From: Allokutzneria sp. A3M-2-11 16 | GTDB lineage: Bacteria; Actinomycetota; Actinomycetes; Mycobacteriales; Pseudonocardiaceae | Length of the DNA: 64,000 bases | Reading direction: 5' to 3' | Assembly (NCBI RefSeq): GCF_024213555.1 | Contig: NZ_JANAVO010000006.1 | Coordinates: 124,001-188,000, forward strand | Shown: positions 1 to 8,800 of the stretch, in pieces | Position numbering within the stretch: the first letter of the stretch is position 1 | Layout: each line of letters begins with the position of its first letter | Made by a program: the position numbers and the translations under genes | Notes under the pieces: generated by a model | What the model was told of the DNA's origin: nothing | Database searches by the model: none | Seen by the model: the letters and a program-made list of their open reading frames with translations, nothing else

Positions 1-125
1 ACGGTTTCCGGCCGTCGCGCCGGAGGGCGGGAAGGTGGCTCGGCGGCCCGGCGCGGGTCGGTGGGGTGCCCGGAGAGCAGGCGCTCCAGCGCGCGCCAGG
101 GGATGGCGGGATTGGTGAAGCCCAC
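1..125 (-). CDS. dnaE2: error-prone DNA polymerase DnaE2, N-terminal fragment (runs off left edge)
   Basis: Reading leftward from a GTG at 123-125, the frame is open to the window edge. It begins VGFTNPAIPWRALERLLSG, the typical opening of actinobacterial DnaE2 (a Trp-rich 'NPxIPWxxLERxLSG' start). A GGAGG ribosome binding site lies four bases before the GTG, and a perfect LexA box (143-158) lies just upstream. DnaE2 is the translesion replicase alpha subunit of the SOS mutasome and works with ImuA' and ImuB, whose genes lie at 3.5-5.6 kb on the same strand. Only about 41 codons are visible, so the polymerase domains cannot be checked. Confidence 0.8.
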   Translation of the reverse strand, partial: MGFTNPAIPWRALERLLSGHPTDPRRAAEPPSRPPARRPET

Positions 126-142
126 GGCACCTCCACAGGGGA

Positions 143-158
143 TCGAACATGTGTTCGA
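143..158. promoter_or_regulatory. LexA/SOS box of dnaE2
   Basis: TCGAACATGTGTTCGA is a perfect inverted repeat matching the actinobacterial LexA consensus TCGAAC-N4-GTTCGA. It lies 18 bp upstream of the dnaE2 start. The identical 16-mer occurs at 5706-5721 before imuA', so the two loci should be co-induced by DNA damage. Confidence 0.9.
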
Positions 159-199
159 TTCGGAGTGAAGCTCCTCGCCGCCGAGCAGTCAAGTTGATC

Positions 200-361
200 T
201 CAGGGCACGAACGTCAGCTCGGGGAACAGCGGGGACGAGCCGTCCAGCAGGCCGGTGTTCTTGCCGCGCAGGTGAAGGTCGAAGAACGCCGCCACATAAG
301 CGCGTTGCGCGGCCACCGAACGCGCGGGGTCGACGGTGCCGATCGCGATCTCGCGTGCCAA
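200..361 (-). pseudogene. C-terminal remnant of an alpha/beta hydrolase
   Basis: The minus-strand frame ending at the stop 200-202 reads, in part, AREIAIGTVDPARSVAAQRA and then YVAAFFDLHLRGKNTGLLDG. This resembles the C-terminal end of secreted actinobacterial alpha/beta hydrolases (dienelactone or PAF-acetylhydrolase type), where 'AFFDxHLRG..LLDGPS' precedes the terminus. There is no N-terminal part or nucleophile elbow; similarity stops near 361 and the palindromic repeat begins at about 443. A gene remnant is the simplest reading; the family assignment is from memory of the motif. Confidence 0.45.
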
Positions 362-442
362 ACCCCGCCATTCATTGCCCCAAGGGCATCTAGCCTGCGC
401 CCTGCAAGCGACCCCGACGACCGTCCGCCCACCCCCCGCACT

Positions 443-638
443 CTCCCCAAACATCCCCAGCGCAGCCCAAAATCCCGTTTCGTACTCAAAACGGGTTTTT
501 GGAGCGCTCTTTTTCCCGTTATGAGTACGAAACGGGGTTCTCTAGACGGCGCGCGCGGGGGATGGGGTGTGCGGGCGCGTGGAGTGCATGGGCACAGTTT
601 ACTTGGTGTGCGGAGTGCGAGGGACTTGAAGAAGGGCT
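443..638 (-). repeat. palindromic intergenic repeat, copy 1 (inverted)
   Basis: Reverse-complement copy of the ~195-bp element at 9078-9275 and 10320-10515. The core is a near-perfect inverted repeat (arms 474-495 and 515-536) around GTTTCGTACTC / GAGTACGAAAC, separated by a loop containing the palindrome AGCGCT. Flanking conserved blocks include TCTAGACGGC, an ACTTGGTG block and an AAACATCCCC block. No coding potential was recognised. Confidence 0.85.
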
Positions 639-739
639 TGGGCTCTGTGCGGTGCTGAGACGTCTCGTGGCCGCAGCCGCGGTCGTCGCCCTGACTCGGA
701 GCTGGACCGGTGATTCTCGTAGCTGAGCCCGTTAATCGG

Positions 740-1085
740 GTTCTACGACGACGCCAAGCCCGTCACCCTGGAAAGCACCGGCTCGACATCGACTGCATCG
801 CTTCCGGCAGCCGAACTTCTTGCGCGCCAACGACGGCAGGCTTCTGCTGACCTTGTGCGACCGGCATCGGCATCGGCCAGCGGACCACGGCGGCGCTGGG
901 CGAGGACGTCCTCATGCTGGGGTACTGGGAGGCCATGCTCGATCCCACGGCACCGGAGCGGTGGGGCCTACCGCGGCGTCCGCATCGACCAAGAGAGGGC
1001 CTATGGCCGTTACGCCGCAACGCTTCCCGAGTACCTCGCCAAGGGGTCCGCGCAGAACTTCGACGAGCGACCGCGCTTCCCGCAC
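740..1085 (+). pseudogene. degenerate coding-like segment, unrecognised
   Basis: Protein-like stretches appear in two different plus-strand frames: TTAALGEDVLMLGYWEAMLD around 880-955, then GAYRGVRIDQERAYGRYAAT and EYLAKGSAQNFDERPRFPHL up to about 1095. Neither frame has a good start or a complete reading, so it looks like a frameshifted fragment of one gene. I do not recognise the family. Confidence 0.3.
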
Positions 1086-1475
1086 CTAGGAATCGTGCAC
1101 GACTCGCTGGGTCTTCGTGGCGGCAAAGGCTGCTAGCACTCCGAGACCGACGACGTCGATCCAGGCCACCCTGGTCAGCTCGGGGTTCACCGGCCCGCCG
1201 ATCAGTCCACAGAGGACAAACGAGCCGAAGCTCACCGCGTTCATGGTGATCGCCGCCGCGCGCAGGCGGGGCCGGAACGCGGCGACGGCCAGGGTGGTCC
1301 CGACGATGCCGAGCAGGATCGCCCGGTGCCGGAACAGCGTCTCCATATCGGCTCCGGCGATCTCGACGCCGTAGGTGGACCGCGCCAGGTCCAGGGAGAT
1401 CGCGCCGAGGGAGGGCGCGATGTTGATGAGCGCGGCCACGATGAGCAGCGCCTGGCCGATCCGTTCACGTCGCAT
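1086..1475 (-). CDS. small four-helix membrane protein
   Basis: A 129-aa protein starting MRRERIGQALL, chosen because the frame upstream of this ATG is antisense to the divergent regulator. It contains four hydrophobic segments: ALLIVAALINIAPSLGAISL, the ILLGIVGTTLAVAAF region, the AVSFGSFVLCGLIGG region and WIDVVGLGVLAAFAA, with short polar loops. Similar small actinobacterial proteins are often labelled 'phosphopantetheine adenylyltransferase' in databases, almost certainly wrongly, since no nucleotidyltransferase HxGH motif is present. It is divergent from the AraC gene with only 18 bp between the starts, so that regulator may control it. Function unknown. Confidence 0.7.
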   Translation of the reverse strand: MRRERIGQALLIVAALINIAPSLGAISLDLARSTYGVEIAGADMETLFRHRAILLGIVGTTLAVAAFRPRLRAAAITMNAVSFGSFVLCGLIGGPVNPELTRVAWIDVVGLGVLAAFAATKTQRVVHDS

Positions 1476-1493
1476 TCTGCGATCATCTGTGGC

Positions 1494-2210
1494 GTGGACA
1501 CCGCCGCGCTTCCGGAAACGTGCTGTCCGACGCTGTGGTTGCGGCCGGGGCGGGCGGCCTACCTGGGGCCGTCGTTCCGGCTGGACACCCATTCCGGCTC
1601 CGTGCACTGCTTCGCGCTCGGTGTGGACGCGCCGTTCGTCCTGCGGTCCGCGGACACCGGGGAACGCCGTGTGCGCAGCGCGCTGATCACCGCGCGCACC
1701 CCGCACCACGTCATCGCCGGAGACGGCAGGATGCTGTTCTGCTACCTGGATCGGCTCGGGGAACTGCGCTCCGCCATGACCGAGCGGCACACGTCCGTCG
1801 ACTTCGGACACCGTGACGAAGATCAGCTCGCCCGTGATCCGCACAAGGCGTTGCGGGACCTCCTCGGCTCGGAGCCCGGGGAGGTCGACGAGCGCATCGC
1901 CAAGGCCGTTCTCCTCCTGCACGACCGCAATGCGAGCGCCGCTGACATCGCCGCCGCGGTGAACCTGTCCACATCGCGGTTCCTGCACCTGTTCTCGGCG
2001 CAGATGGCGACGAGCTTCCGGCGGTACCGGTTGTGGGCGCGGATGGCGCGCGTCGCCGAGGCGGTGAGCGCGGGGGACAACCTCACCACGGCCGCCGTCG
2101 CGGCCGGGTTCGCCTCACCAGGACATTTCAGCGACGCCTTCCGCGCTATGTTCGGGCTGACCGCGAGTGTTTTCCTGGCTTCCGGAACACAGATCATCAC
2201 CATGGTTTAA
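1494..2210 (+). CDS. AraC-family transcriptional regulator
   Basis: A 238-aa protein from a GTG at 1494 (VDTAALPETCC); the frame stays open upstream, but that part overlaps the divergent membrane gene antisense and is not protein-like. The N-terminal ~130 residues are a ligand-binding-like region. The C-terminal ~100 residues form the double helix-turn-helix: 'ASAADIAAAVNLSTSRFLHLF' is HTH1, and 'NLTTAAVAAGFASPGHFSDAF' followed by RAMFGLTAS is the conserved HTH2/'GFxSxxxFSxxFR' signature. It probably regulates the adjacent divergent membrane protein. Confidence 0.85.
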   Translation: MDTAALPETCCPTLWLRPGRAAYLGPSFRLDTHSGSVHCFALGVDAPFVLRSADTGERRVRSALITARTPHHVIAGDGRMLFCYLDRLGELRSAMTERHTSVDFGHRDEDQLARDPHKALRDLLGSEPGEVDERIAKAVLLLHDRNASAADIAAAVNLSTSRFLHLFSAQMATSFRRYRLWARMARVAEAVSAGDNLTTAAVAAGFASPGHFSDAFRAMFGLTASVFLASGTQIITMV

Positions 2211-2240
2211 CCGAGGGGGTGCGGGACTACCCTGCGCTGC

Positions 2241-3521
2241 ATGGCGCCTGAGCTGAAGCGGTCCGTGACAACGCCGTTGCTGTTCCTGTTCATCCTGGGG
2301 GACATCCTCGGCGCGGGCGTCTACGTGCTGGTCGGCAAGGTGGCCGGTCTGGCGGGCGGCGCGGTGTGGGCGCCGCTGCTGGCCGCGCTGGTCCTGGCGA
2401 TGCTGACCGCGGGGTCCTATGTGGAGCTGGCGACGAAGTACCCGCGCGCCGGTGGGTCGGCGCACTACGCGCAGCGCGCGTTCGGGCCGTTCGCCGGGTT
2501 CGTGGTGGGTTTCTGCATGCTCGCCGCCGGGGTGGTGTCGGTGGCCGCGCTCGCGCTCGGGTTCGCCGGGGACTACCTGGGCCAGTTCGTCACGCTGCCC
2601 ACCGTGCTGGTGGCCGCCGTGTTCCTGGCCGCGCTCGCCCTGCTCAACGCCAGGGGGATCAAGGATTCCTTGCGCGCCAACATGATCGCGACGCTGATCG
2701 AGGTCGGCGGGCTCGTCCTGGTGATCGTGCTCGGGATCGTGGTGATCGCCAGGGGCGACGCGGACCTCGGGCGGCTCGCGCAGCTGGGCACGGCGGAGCA
2801 CGGCCCGATGTCGGCGGTGCTGGTCGGGGCGGTGCTCGCGTACTACTCCTTCGTCGGCTTCGAGACCTCGGTCAACGTCGCCGAGGAGACCGTGGACCCG
2901 CGCCGGTCCTACCCGCGCGCCCTGTTCGGGGCGCTCGCCTTCGCCGGGGTGATCCACTTGGCGGTCTCGTCGGTGGCGGCCGCGGTGGTGCCGACCGAGG
3001 TGCTGGCGGAGTCCAGCGGTCCGCTGCTGGAGGTGGTCCGCGCCGCCGGTGGCGTGCCGACGTGGGTGTTCGGGCTGGTGGCCCTGGTCGCGGTGGCCAA
3101 CGGGGCGCTGCTGACCGGGATCATGTCCTCGCGGCTGGCTTACGGCATGGCCAAGGACGGCCTGCTGCCCGCGGTGCTGGGCCGGGTCCTTCCCGTGCGG
3201 CGGACCCCCTGGGTGGCCATCGCGGTGACCGCGGTGATGTCGTTGCTGCTCGCGTTGACCGGCGACGTGGCGTCGCTGGCGTCGACGCTGGTGTTGTTGC
3301 TGCTGGTGGTGTTCCTCGCGGTGAATGTCGCGGTCCTGGTGCTGCGGCGCGACGAGGTCGACCACGAGCACTTCCGCATCCCGGCGGTGATCCCGGTGCT
3401 GGGCGTGGGTTCCTGCGTGCTGCTGGCTTCGCAGGTGGAGGGCGAGGTGTGGGTGCGCGGCCTGCTGATCCTCGCGGTCGGCCTGGTGCTGTCGGTCGGC
3501 CGGGCGCTGCGTCATTCGTAG
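2241..3521 (+). CDS. APC-family amino acid permease
   Basis: A 426-aa integral membrane protein with about 12 hydrophobic segments. The N-terminal helix carries the APC signature, ILGDILGAGVYVLVGKVAGL, with the unwound G-A-G segment of TM1. Later landmarks are YPRAGGSAHYAQRAFGPFAG, the GFETSVNVAEE motif after TM6 and the ANGALLTGIMSSR segment. It is likely a proton- or sodium-coupled amino acid or amine transporter; substrate not predictable. It starts 30 bp after the AraC gene and may be co-transcribed with it. Its 3' end overlaps the convergent imuB by 10 bp. Confidence 0.85.
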   Translation: MAPELKRSVTTPLLFLFILGDILGAGVYVLVGKVAGLAGGAVWAPLLAALVLAMLTAGSYVELATKYPRAGGSAHYAQRAFGPFAGFVVGFCMLAAGVVSVAALALGFAGDYLGQFVTLPTVLVAAVFLAALALLNARGIKDSLRANMIATLIEVGGLVLVIVLGIVVIARGDADLGRLAQLGTAEHGPMSAVLVGAVLAYYSFVGFETSVNVAEETVDPRRSYPRALFGALAFAGVIHLAVSSVAAAVVPTEVLAESSGPLLEVVRAAGGVPTWVFGLVALVAVANGALLTGIMSSRLAYGMAKDGLLPAVLGRVLPVRRTPWVAIAVTAVMSLLLALTGDVASLASTLVLLLLVVFLAVNVAVLVLRRDEVDHEHFRIPAVIPVLGVGSCVLLASQVEGEVWVRGLLILAVGLVLSVGRALRHS

Positions 3522-5060
3522 ATCCCCTCGACCCACCACGCGGAGCCGTCCCCGGCCAGCAGCAGCGCCCGCTCGCCCATCTCGCTGTTCGGCTCCAGCA
3601 CCACCTGGAGCCGGACCAGCGGCGCCGCGGTCCACGGCCCGGCCCAGCCCAGAATCCGCCGTGGTGAGCCCTTCCCGGCCACTACGGAGTGTGGGGTCGC
3701 GGTCAGCTCGTCCCGCTCGTCGACACCCACCTCCGCGCCGCTCTCGTCCAGCACCGCCACCGGGACCGGGCCGGTGGCGAAGCGCTCGGGAGTGGGCGAG
3801 GGCACCGCGCCGGGCCACGGCCGTTCGGCGGGCCGCTCCGGGGTGGGCGGATCACCCCAGGGCACCAGCCGCACCCGCTCACCGGGACCGCGTCCGCCGC
3901 CGATCACCCCGCGCCACACCGACTCCGGGCCGAGCAGCCCCTGCACCCGCACCAGCGCCCGCCCCGCGCGTTCACCCGCCGAGGTCTCCGCCTCCCCGCT
4001 GAGCAGGTCCAGCTGCAATGCGTCGGCGCCGATGACCTCGCGGGGATCGAGGACCAGCTCGGCGATCCCGCCGTCCAGCCCGCCATCGCCCGCCACGCGC
4101 AGCCACCCGTCCAGCTGCCAGCGCACCCGGTCGCGGACGCCCTCGGCGGTCAACGGCTCCGCGCACCGCCACACCCGCTCCAGCTCGGTACCGCCCTCGG
4201 TGCGCGCGCGGATGCCCAGCCGGACGCAGGCCAGCCCCCGCCGGGCCAGCTCGGCGTGCAGCCGTTCCCCGATCGCCTTGGCGGCGAAGGCGGCGGAGTC
4301 CACCCGGGTCACGGGCGGGTCGAACTCCTCCTCGACGGTCAGGTCCGGCGGCGGTCTGCGCCGCGACGGCGCGCGTTCCTCCAGTCCCGCGGCGAGCCGG
4401 TGGGCGAGCGCCCCCGCCGTGCCGAAGCGGTTGAGCACATCGGCCGCCGGTAGCTCCGCGAACTCGCCGAGCGTGCGCAAACCCAAGCGCCGCAACAGAT
4501 CCACCAGTTCGGCGCGTCCGGCGAGGCGCTCGGCGGGCTGGTCCAGCTCGCCGATGCCCAGCGGCGCGAGGAACCCGGGGCCGCCCTCCGGCGGCACGAC
4601 GAGCCCCCTGCGCGCGGCCAGCGTCGCCGTGAAGAGCCCGTCCGCGACGCCGACCTGGCACTCCACCCCGGCTTCGGCGACCCGGTCGACCAGCAGTTCG
4701 GCCACCGCCTCCTCGCCGCCGAAGTACCGGCTCGGCCCGCGCGCGGGAACGGCGACCACCCCGGCGCGGACCACCTCGACGCCCGGCGTCAGCCCCTCCA
4801 CCGCGGCCGTGACCGGCTCGAACACCCGCGCGTCCCGGTCCGGGTCGTCGGCGACCAGCTCCAGGGCCGGGCACGCCCGCTGGGCCTGCCTGCGCCGCTG
4901 CCCCCGCCGCACCCCGGCCGCGCGGGCGGTGGCGGAGCAGGCCAGGACCCTGGTTCGCCGCGACCACCGCGAGCGGGACGTCCGCGGACAGCCCGGCCGT
5001 GGTGGCGGCGGCGATCACCGGCCAGTCCGGGCACCAGACCACGATCAGCCGGGCAGGCAC
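3512..5060 (-). pseudogene. imuB: imuB: Y-family polymerase-like mutasome protein, +1 frameshift
   Basis: A GTG at 5058-5060 opens RLIVVWCPDWPVIAAAT and continues to PLAVVAANQ. After an extra base in the CCC run near 4948-4954, the protein continues in another frame: VLACSATARAAGVRRGQRRR, and on to the stop at 3512. Correcting one base gives about 515 residues, the normal ImuB length. ImuB is a catalytically dead Y-family polymerase that bridges the beta clamp to DnaE2 and ImuA'. The N-terminus overlaps the imuA' stop by 16 bp, indicating translational coupling. The one-base lesion is either an inactivating mutation or a sequence error; the otherwise undamaged reading on both sides favours a recent event or an error. 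Confidence 0.85.
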
Positions 5061-5629
5061 AGCTGGACCGAGCGAGGTCGTGCGGCGGCGCCCCGGCCGG
5101 TGGCGTGGACCTCGACCTCGCGGTGGGTGAGGTGCCCGTCCCCGGTGCCCGCTCCGTACCAGCGGGCGTTCGCGCAGCGGAGCTCGACGTCCGCGGAAGG
5201 CCAGGGCCCCAGGGGAAGCAGCACCGTTCCGCGCTGGCGGACCCGTGCGGCGAGCTTGCGCGTCTGGGCGGCGCCGATCATGGTGGTGCCCGCGAAGGCC
5301 ACCAGGTCCAGTCCGTCGGCGAGCGCGGCGACCACCTCGCCGAGCTGGGTTCCCGGGCGTGGCACCAACGCCATGCGCTCCACCGCGACCCCGGCCTCGG
5401 CGGCGGCCAGCACGCTCAAGCCCGGCAACCCGACGACCGCGGCCCAGGAGCCCTCGGCGGTGGCCGAGGCCAGTATCGCCAACAGCAGCGAGGTCGATCC
5501 GCGCAGCGCCACCGTGGCGCCGCGCCGCAACCCCGGCCACGGCAACACTTCCCGCAGCTCCGGCCGTACCGGGAGCGTGCGTCCGGCGAACTCCTCACCG
5601 GAGAAGGTGCTGACCCTGGCCAGGGACAC
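5045..5629 (-). CDS. imuA': ImuA'-like RecA-fold mutasome protein
   Basis: 194 aa if started at the GTG 5627-5629, which has a strong GGAGGAGG site nine bases upstream. An upstream in-frame ATG (5713) lies inside the LexA box and is unlikely. The protein has a RecA-like N-terminal beta-strand region (RGATVALRGSTSLLLAILAS), but the Walker A loop lacks GKT, as is usual for actinobacterial ImuA'. The middle segment LDLVAFAGTTMIGAAQTRKL precedes the final strands. It partners ImuB and DnaE2 in SOS mutagenesis. It is followed directly by imuB with a 16-bp overlap. Confidence 0.8.
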   Translation of the reverse strand: MSLARVSTFSGEEFAGRTLPVRPELREVLPWPGLRRGATVALRGSTSLLLAILASATAEGSWAAVVGLPGLSVLAAAEAGVAVERMALVPRPGTQLGEVVAALADGLDLVAFAGTTMIGAAQTRKLAARVRQRGTVLLPLGPWPSADVELRCANARWYGAGTGDGHLTHREVEVHATGRGAAARPRSVQLCLPG

Positions 5630-5705
5630 CGCCGTCGACCTCCTCCGTGTGCGTGGGCGCGCGAAATTCACGAGCACACCCGCCACGGGGAAGGACGGCG
5701 GACGC

Positions 5706-5721
5706 TCGAACATGTGTTCGA
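5706..5721. promoter_or_regulatory. LexA/SOS box of imuA'-imuB
   Basis: Perfect TCGAACATGTGTTCGA, identical to the dnaE2 box at 143-158 including the central four bases. It lies 77 bp before the preferred imuA' GTG start. A TTGCCG-GTA-CGGCAA inverted repeat (5743-5757) lies further upstream. Confidence 0.9.
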
Positions 5722-5865
5722 CTTGTGCCGCGAGTCAACCCCTTGCCGGTACGGCAAGTCAAGTCAGGGCAGGCCGAAGTGGACTGTCGTGACCAGCGGT
5801 TACCGACCGGTCACCCCGTGACTGTGTCCACAGTGGACACAGTGGACCGCGCTCCCGGCCGGATC

Positions 5866-8800
5866 TCAGAAGCGGCGGCGGCGCCGGGCCCTGCTCAGGA
5901 GTTTGCGGTAGCGGGCCGCTTCGCGGTCTCCCGGCGGCAAGTGCTCGGCCGCCCACTCGGTGACCGCCAGCAAGTGCTCTTCCGCCTCCGCCCACCGGCT
6001 CGCCCTGCCACAGGCCACGGCCAGTTTGGCGCGGACGTACACGGTGACCGGGTCGTCGGCGCCGAGCTCGGTCCGCGCCCGGTCGTGGAGTTCGGCCAGC
6101 TCGGCCAGTTGTCGATCCCAGGGCGCGAAGTCGGTGATCGCGCCGAGATTGCTCCACACCTGCCGCCCCTTGGCCTCCGCGGCTCGGGGGTCGCCCGGTG
6201 GCAGACCTGCCTCGGCCATGGCGGCGTGGTGCAGCGCCGCCACGTGATCGCCGCGCTCGTGGAGTTCGGCCGCGCGCAGGTGGGTTCGCACGAGCAGGGG
6301 ATCCTCGCGCGGCAACCGCTCCGGGCGGGCGGCGAGAATCGCGTCAATGTGGCCGAGTGCGCGCTTGCCGGTCAGCAGGTGGGCCAGCCGCAGGCGGGTG
6401 ACGACGACATCGCGGTGGCTCGGGCCGAGGCGGGTGAGCTGGTCCCGCAGAAGGCGTTTCAGCCGGGCGAGTTCCCCTTTGCCCCCGGTGGTCGGTTCCG
6501 GGTCACCGTCCACTTCGGACGATTCCCAGGCGTCACGGCCACTCGGCTCCTCGGGTGGTTCCGGCCGGGGGGCGGGTGCCGGTGCGGTCCTGGACAGCCA
6601 GTCCGCGAGTTCGCCGTGCCGGAAGTGGTACAGGCCGCCTTCGAGCCGGAGCACGTGGCGCTCCCGTGCGTCGTCCAGGAACCGCAGCAGCGCCAAGGGC
6701 AGCCGCTTGCGCAGCGCCAGCACCGCCGTCGCGACCAGCCACCAGCTCCACGATCGCAAGGCCAGTTCCCGGAGCACGGCGACGAACAGCCACAGCGCGA
6801 ACAGGCCGCGCGCGATGTCCGGATGGATCGGCGCGATCTGGGGAGCCAGCAACGGCACGCCCAGGACCGCGGCGGCGAGCACCCGCACGATCGAGGCGCG
6901 CAGATCGTCGCGCAGCAGGTTCACCGGGCGCTCGGAGCCGGTCGCCCGCCATTCGTCGGCAGGGCCCGGACCGTGGTGCTCGGTGGCCTCGTCGGCGACG
7001 TACCAGATGACCAGGGCGAGCCCGATGGCCGCGCCGCCCAGGGCGGCCTGTCCGGGTGCGCGCTCGAAGGTCAAGGCGAGCATGCCGCCCGCCAGGGCTC
7101 CGCCCAGGACGAGGCCGATCACCCGCCGGAGGGGCGGGAAGGCGAGCCGCAGCGCCCCCGGCGCGACCGGGCTGAGGTGGTACCAGGGCAGGGGCGGCTC
7201 CCCGCCCCCGCCGGAGTACAGGCCGGTGATCGCTCCGGTGACCGCACCGGCCTTGGCGCCGATTCCCAGGGCGAGCCAGAACAGCGCGCTGGAGCCGTCC
7301 CCGAAGGGGAACACGGAACTGGCGACCGCCGCGCTGAGCGCGCCGAGCGCACCACCCGCGGCGGCCGAGAGCAGGGTGCCGGAGCAGACGTCACGGGCGA
7401 TGTCCTTGCGCGAGCGCTTGACCGCGCCCGATCCCCAGGCGACGCGGTCCCGAGGCCCGAGCAGCGCCCCGGCCAGCCAGCCCGCCGTCACCGCGCCCAG
7501 AGCCGATCCGATCGTCACCGCCGTCTCGGCCGCGGACGGAGCCTGGATCCCGTTGAGCGCGCGCACCGAGTTCTCGAACCAGGACTGGAGGATCAGCAGT
7601 GGCTGCTGGAAGAAGTCCCCGGTGGTGTACTCCGGGGGATCGGGCGGCAGCGGCCCGAGAAAAGCCCAGGAGAGGTAGTCGGCGACCACGGCGGCGACCA
7701 GGCCGACGAGGAGGCCGAACGTGACGGCGAAGCGCCACCGCGGCACCAGCTGGAACAACCGCCACCAGGCGACGCCGTCGCGTCCGGTGTGCGTGGCCAG
7801 GAACTCCAGCCAGCCCGCCGCCTGCACGTCTGTCCACTTCGGACGGTCGCCGGGTCGCTGGTACGCGGCGGGCACCAGACCACTGAGCAGACGGCTGGTG
7901 ATCGACTCCGCGGTCGGGTGCCGAAGGGGGTCGGCCAGCTCCGCGGGGCGGCTGGCCGGGGCTTCGAACACCTTGGCCGCGAGGGTGGCCATCAGCGGGG
8001 TGCTCAGCGACGTGGCGACCGGGCCGTCCGCGTCGCGCAGGGCAACGCGGACGGGATGCCATCGCTGCTTGTCCGCCGCGGACGGGAACACGGTGTCCAG
8101 CCAGGCGCCGATCGCGTCCGGGGTCAGCGGTTCGAGCGTGATGACCGCGGCGTCGCGCAGCCCGTGATCCGGGTACGCGTCGGTCCTGCTGGTCATGATG
8201 ACGGCCTGCTTGAGCCACAGCCCGGAGTTCAGTTCCCCGAGCAGCCCGCTCCGCCGCTCCGGCGCCACCTCGTCGAAGCCGTCCAGCAGCAGCACGAACC
8301 GGTTCGACCGCAGCAACGCCACGATCAGGCGCATGCCCAACGGGTCCGATCCAGTCGTCACGTCGAGTTCGGGGAACACCCTGCCGACCTGCCGACTCGC
8401 CCACTCGGCGAAGGACACACCGCGTGACCACTGGCTCAGGTCGAGCACCAGTGGCACCGGCCCGCCGGAGTCGAGGGCGCCGAGGGCGTAGGTGAGCAGC
8501 CAGTCCGTCTTGCCGGACCCGGCCGTGCCGCAGACGACCAGCCTGCCCGAGGGCACCGCCTCGAACGCGTGGACGTAGTCCCGCTCGCGCGTCGCGCCGG
8601 AGGGCGAGGTGGCCAGCCAGGTCCCCGGCCTCGAAGCACCGGCCGACCGCCAGAACTGGGGCAGGCGCAGCTCGGGGAACAGCCTGCTGCCGTGCAGCCG
8701 CGCCCGGAAGTCGATCGCCGACCTGCCGCGCACCATCTCGATCGCCTGGTTCACCCGGTTCGGTTCGTCCAGCGCCGCGGTCAGCCGCTCGGCCCGCAGG

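Noticed and set aside
443-638. Insertion sequence with a transposase
   Set aside because: Too short, no transposase frame and no target-site duplication visible.
2115-3818. Long minus-strand open frame opposite the permease
   Set aside because: It is His/Gln/Arg-rich low-complexity translation, the usual mirror of a high-GC gene; the plus-strand permease has clear family motifs.
5647-8427. Long plus-strand open frame opposite the NACHT gene
   Set aside because: Same mirror-frame effect; no domain-like sequence, while the minus strand has Walker A/B motifs.
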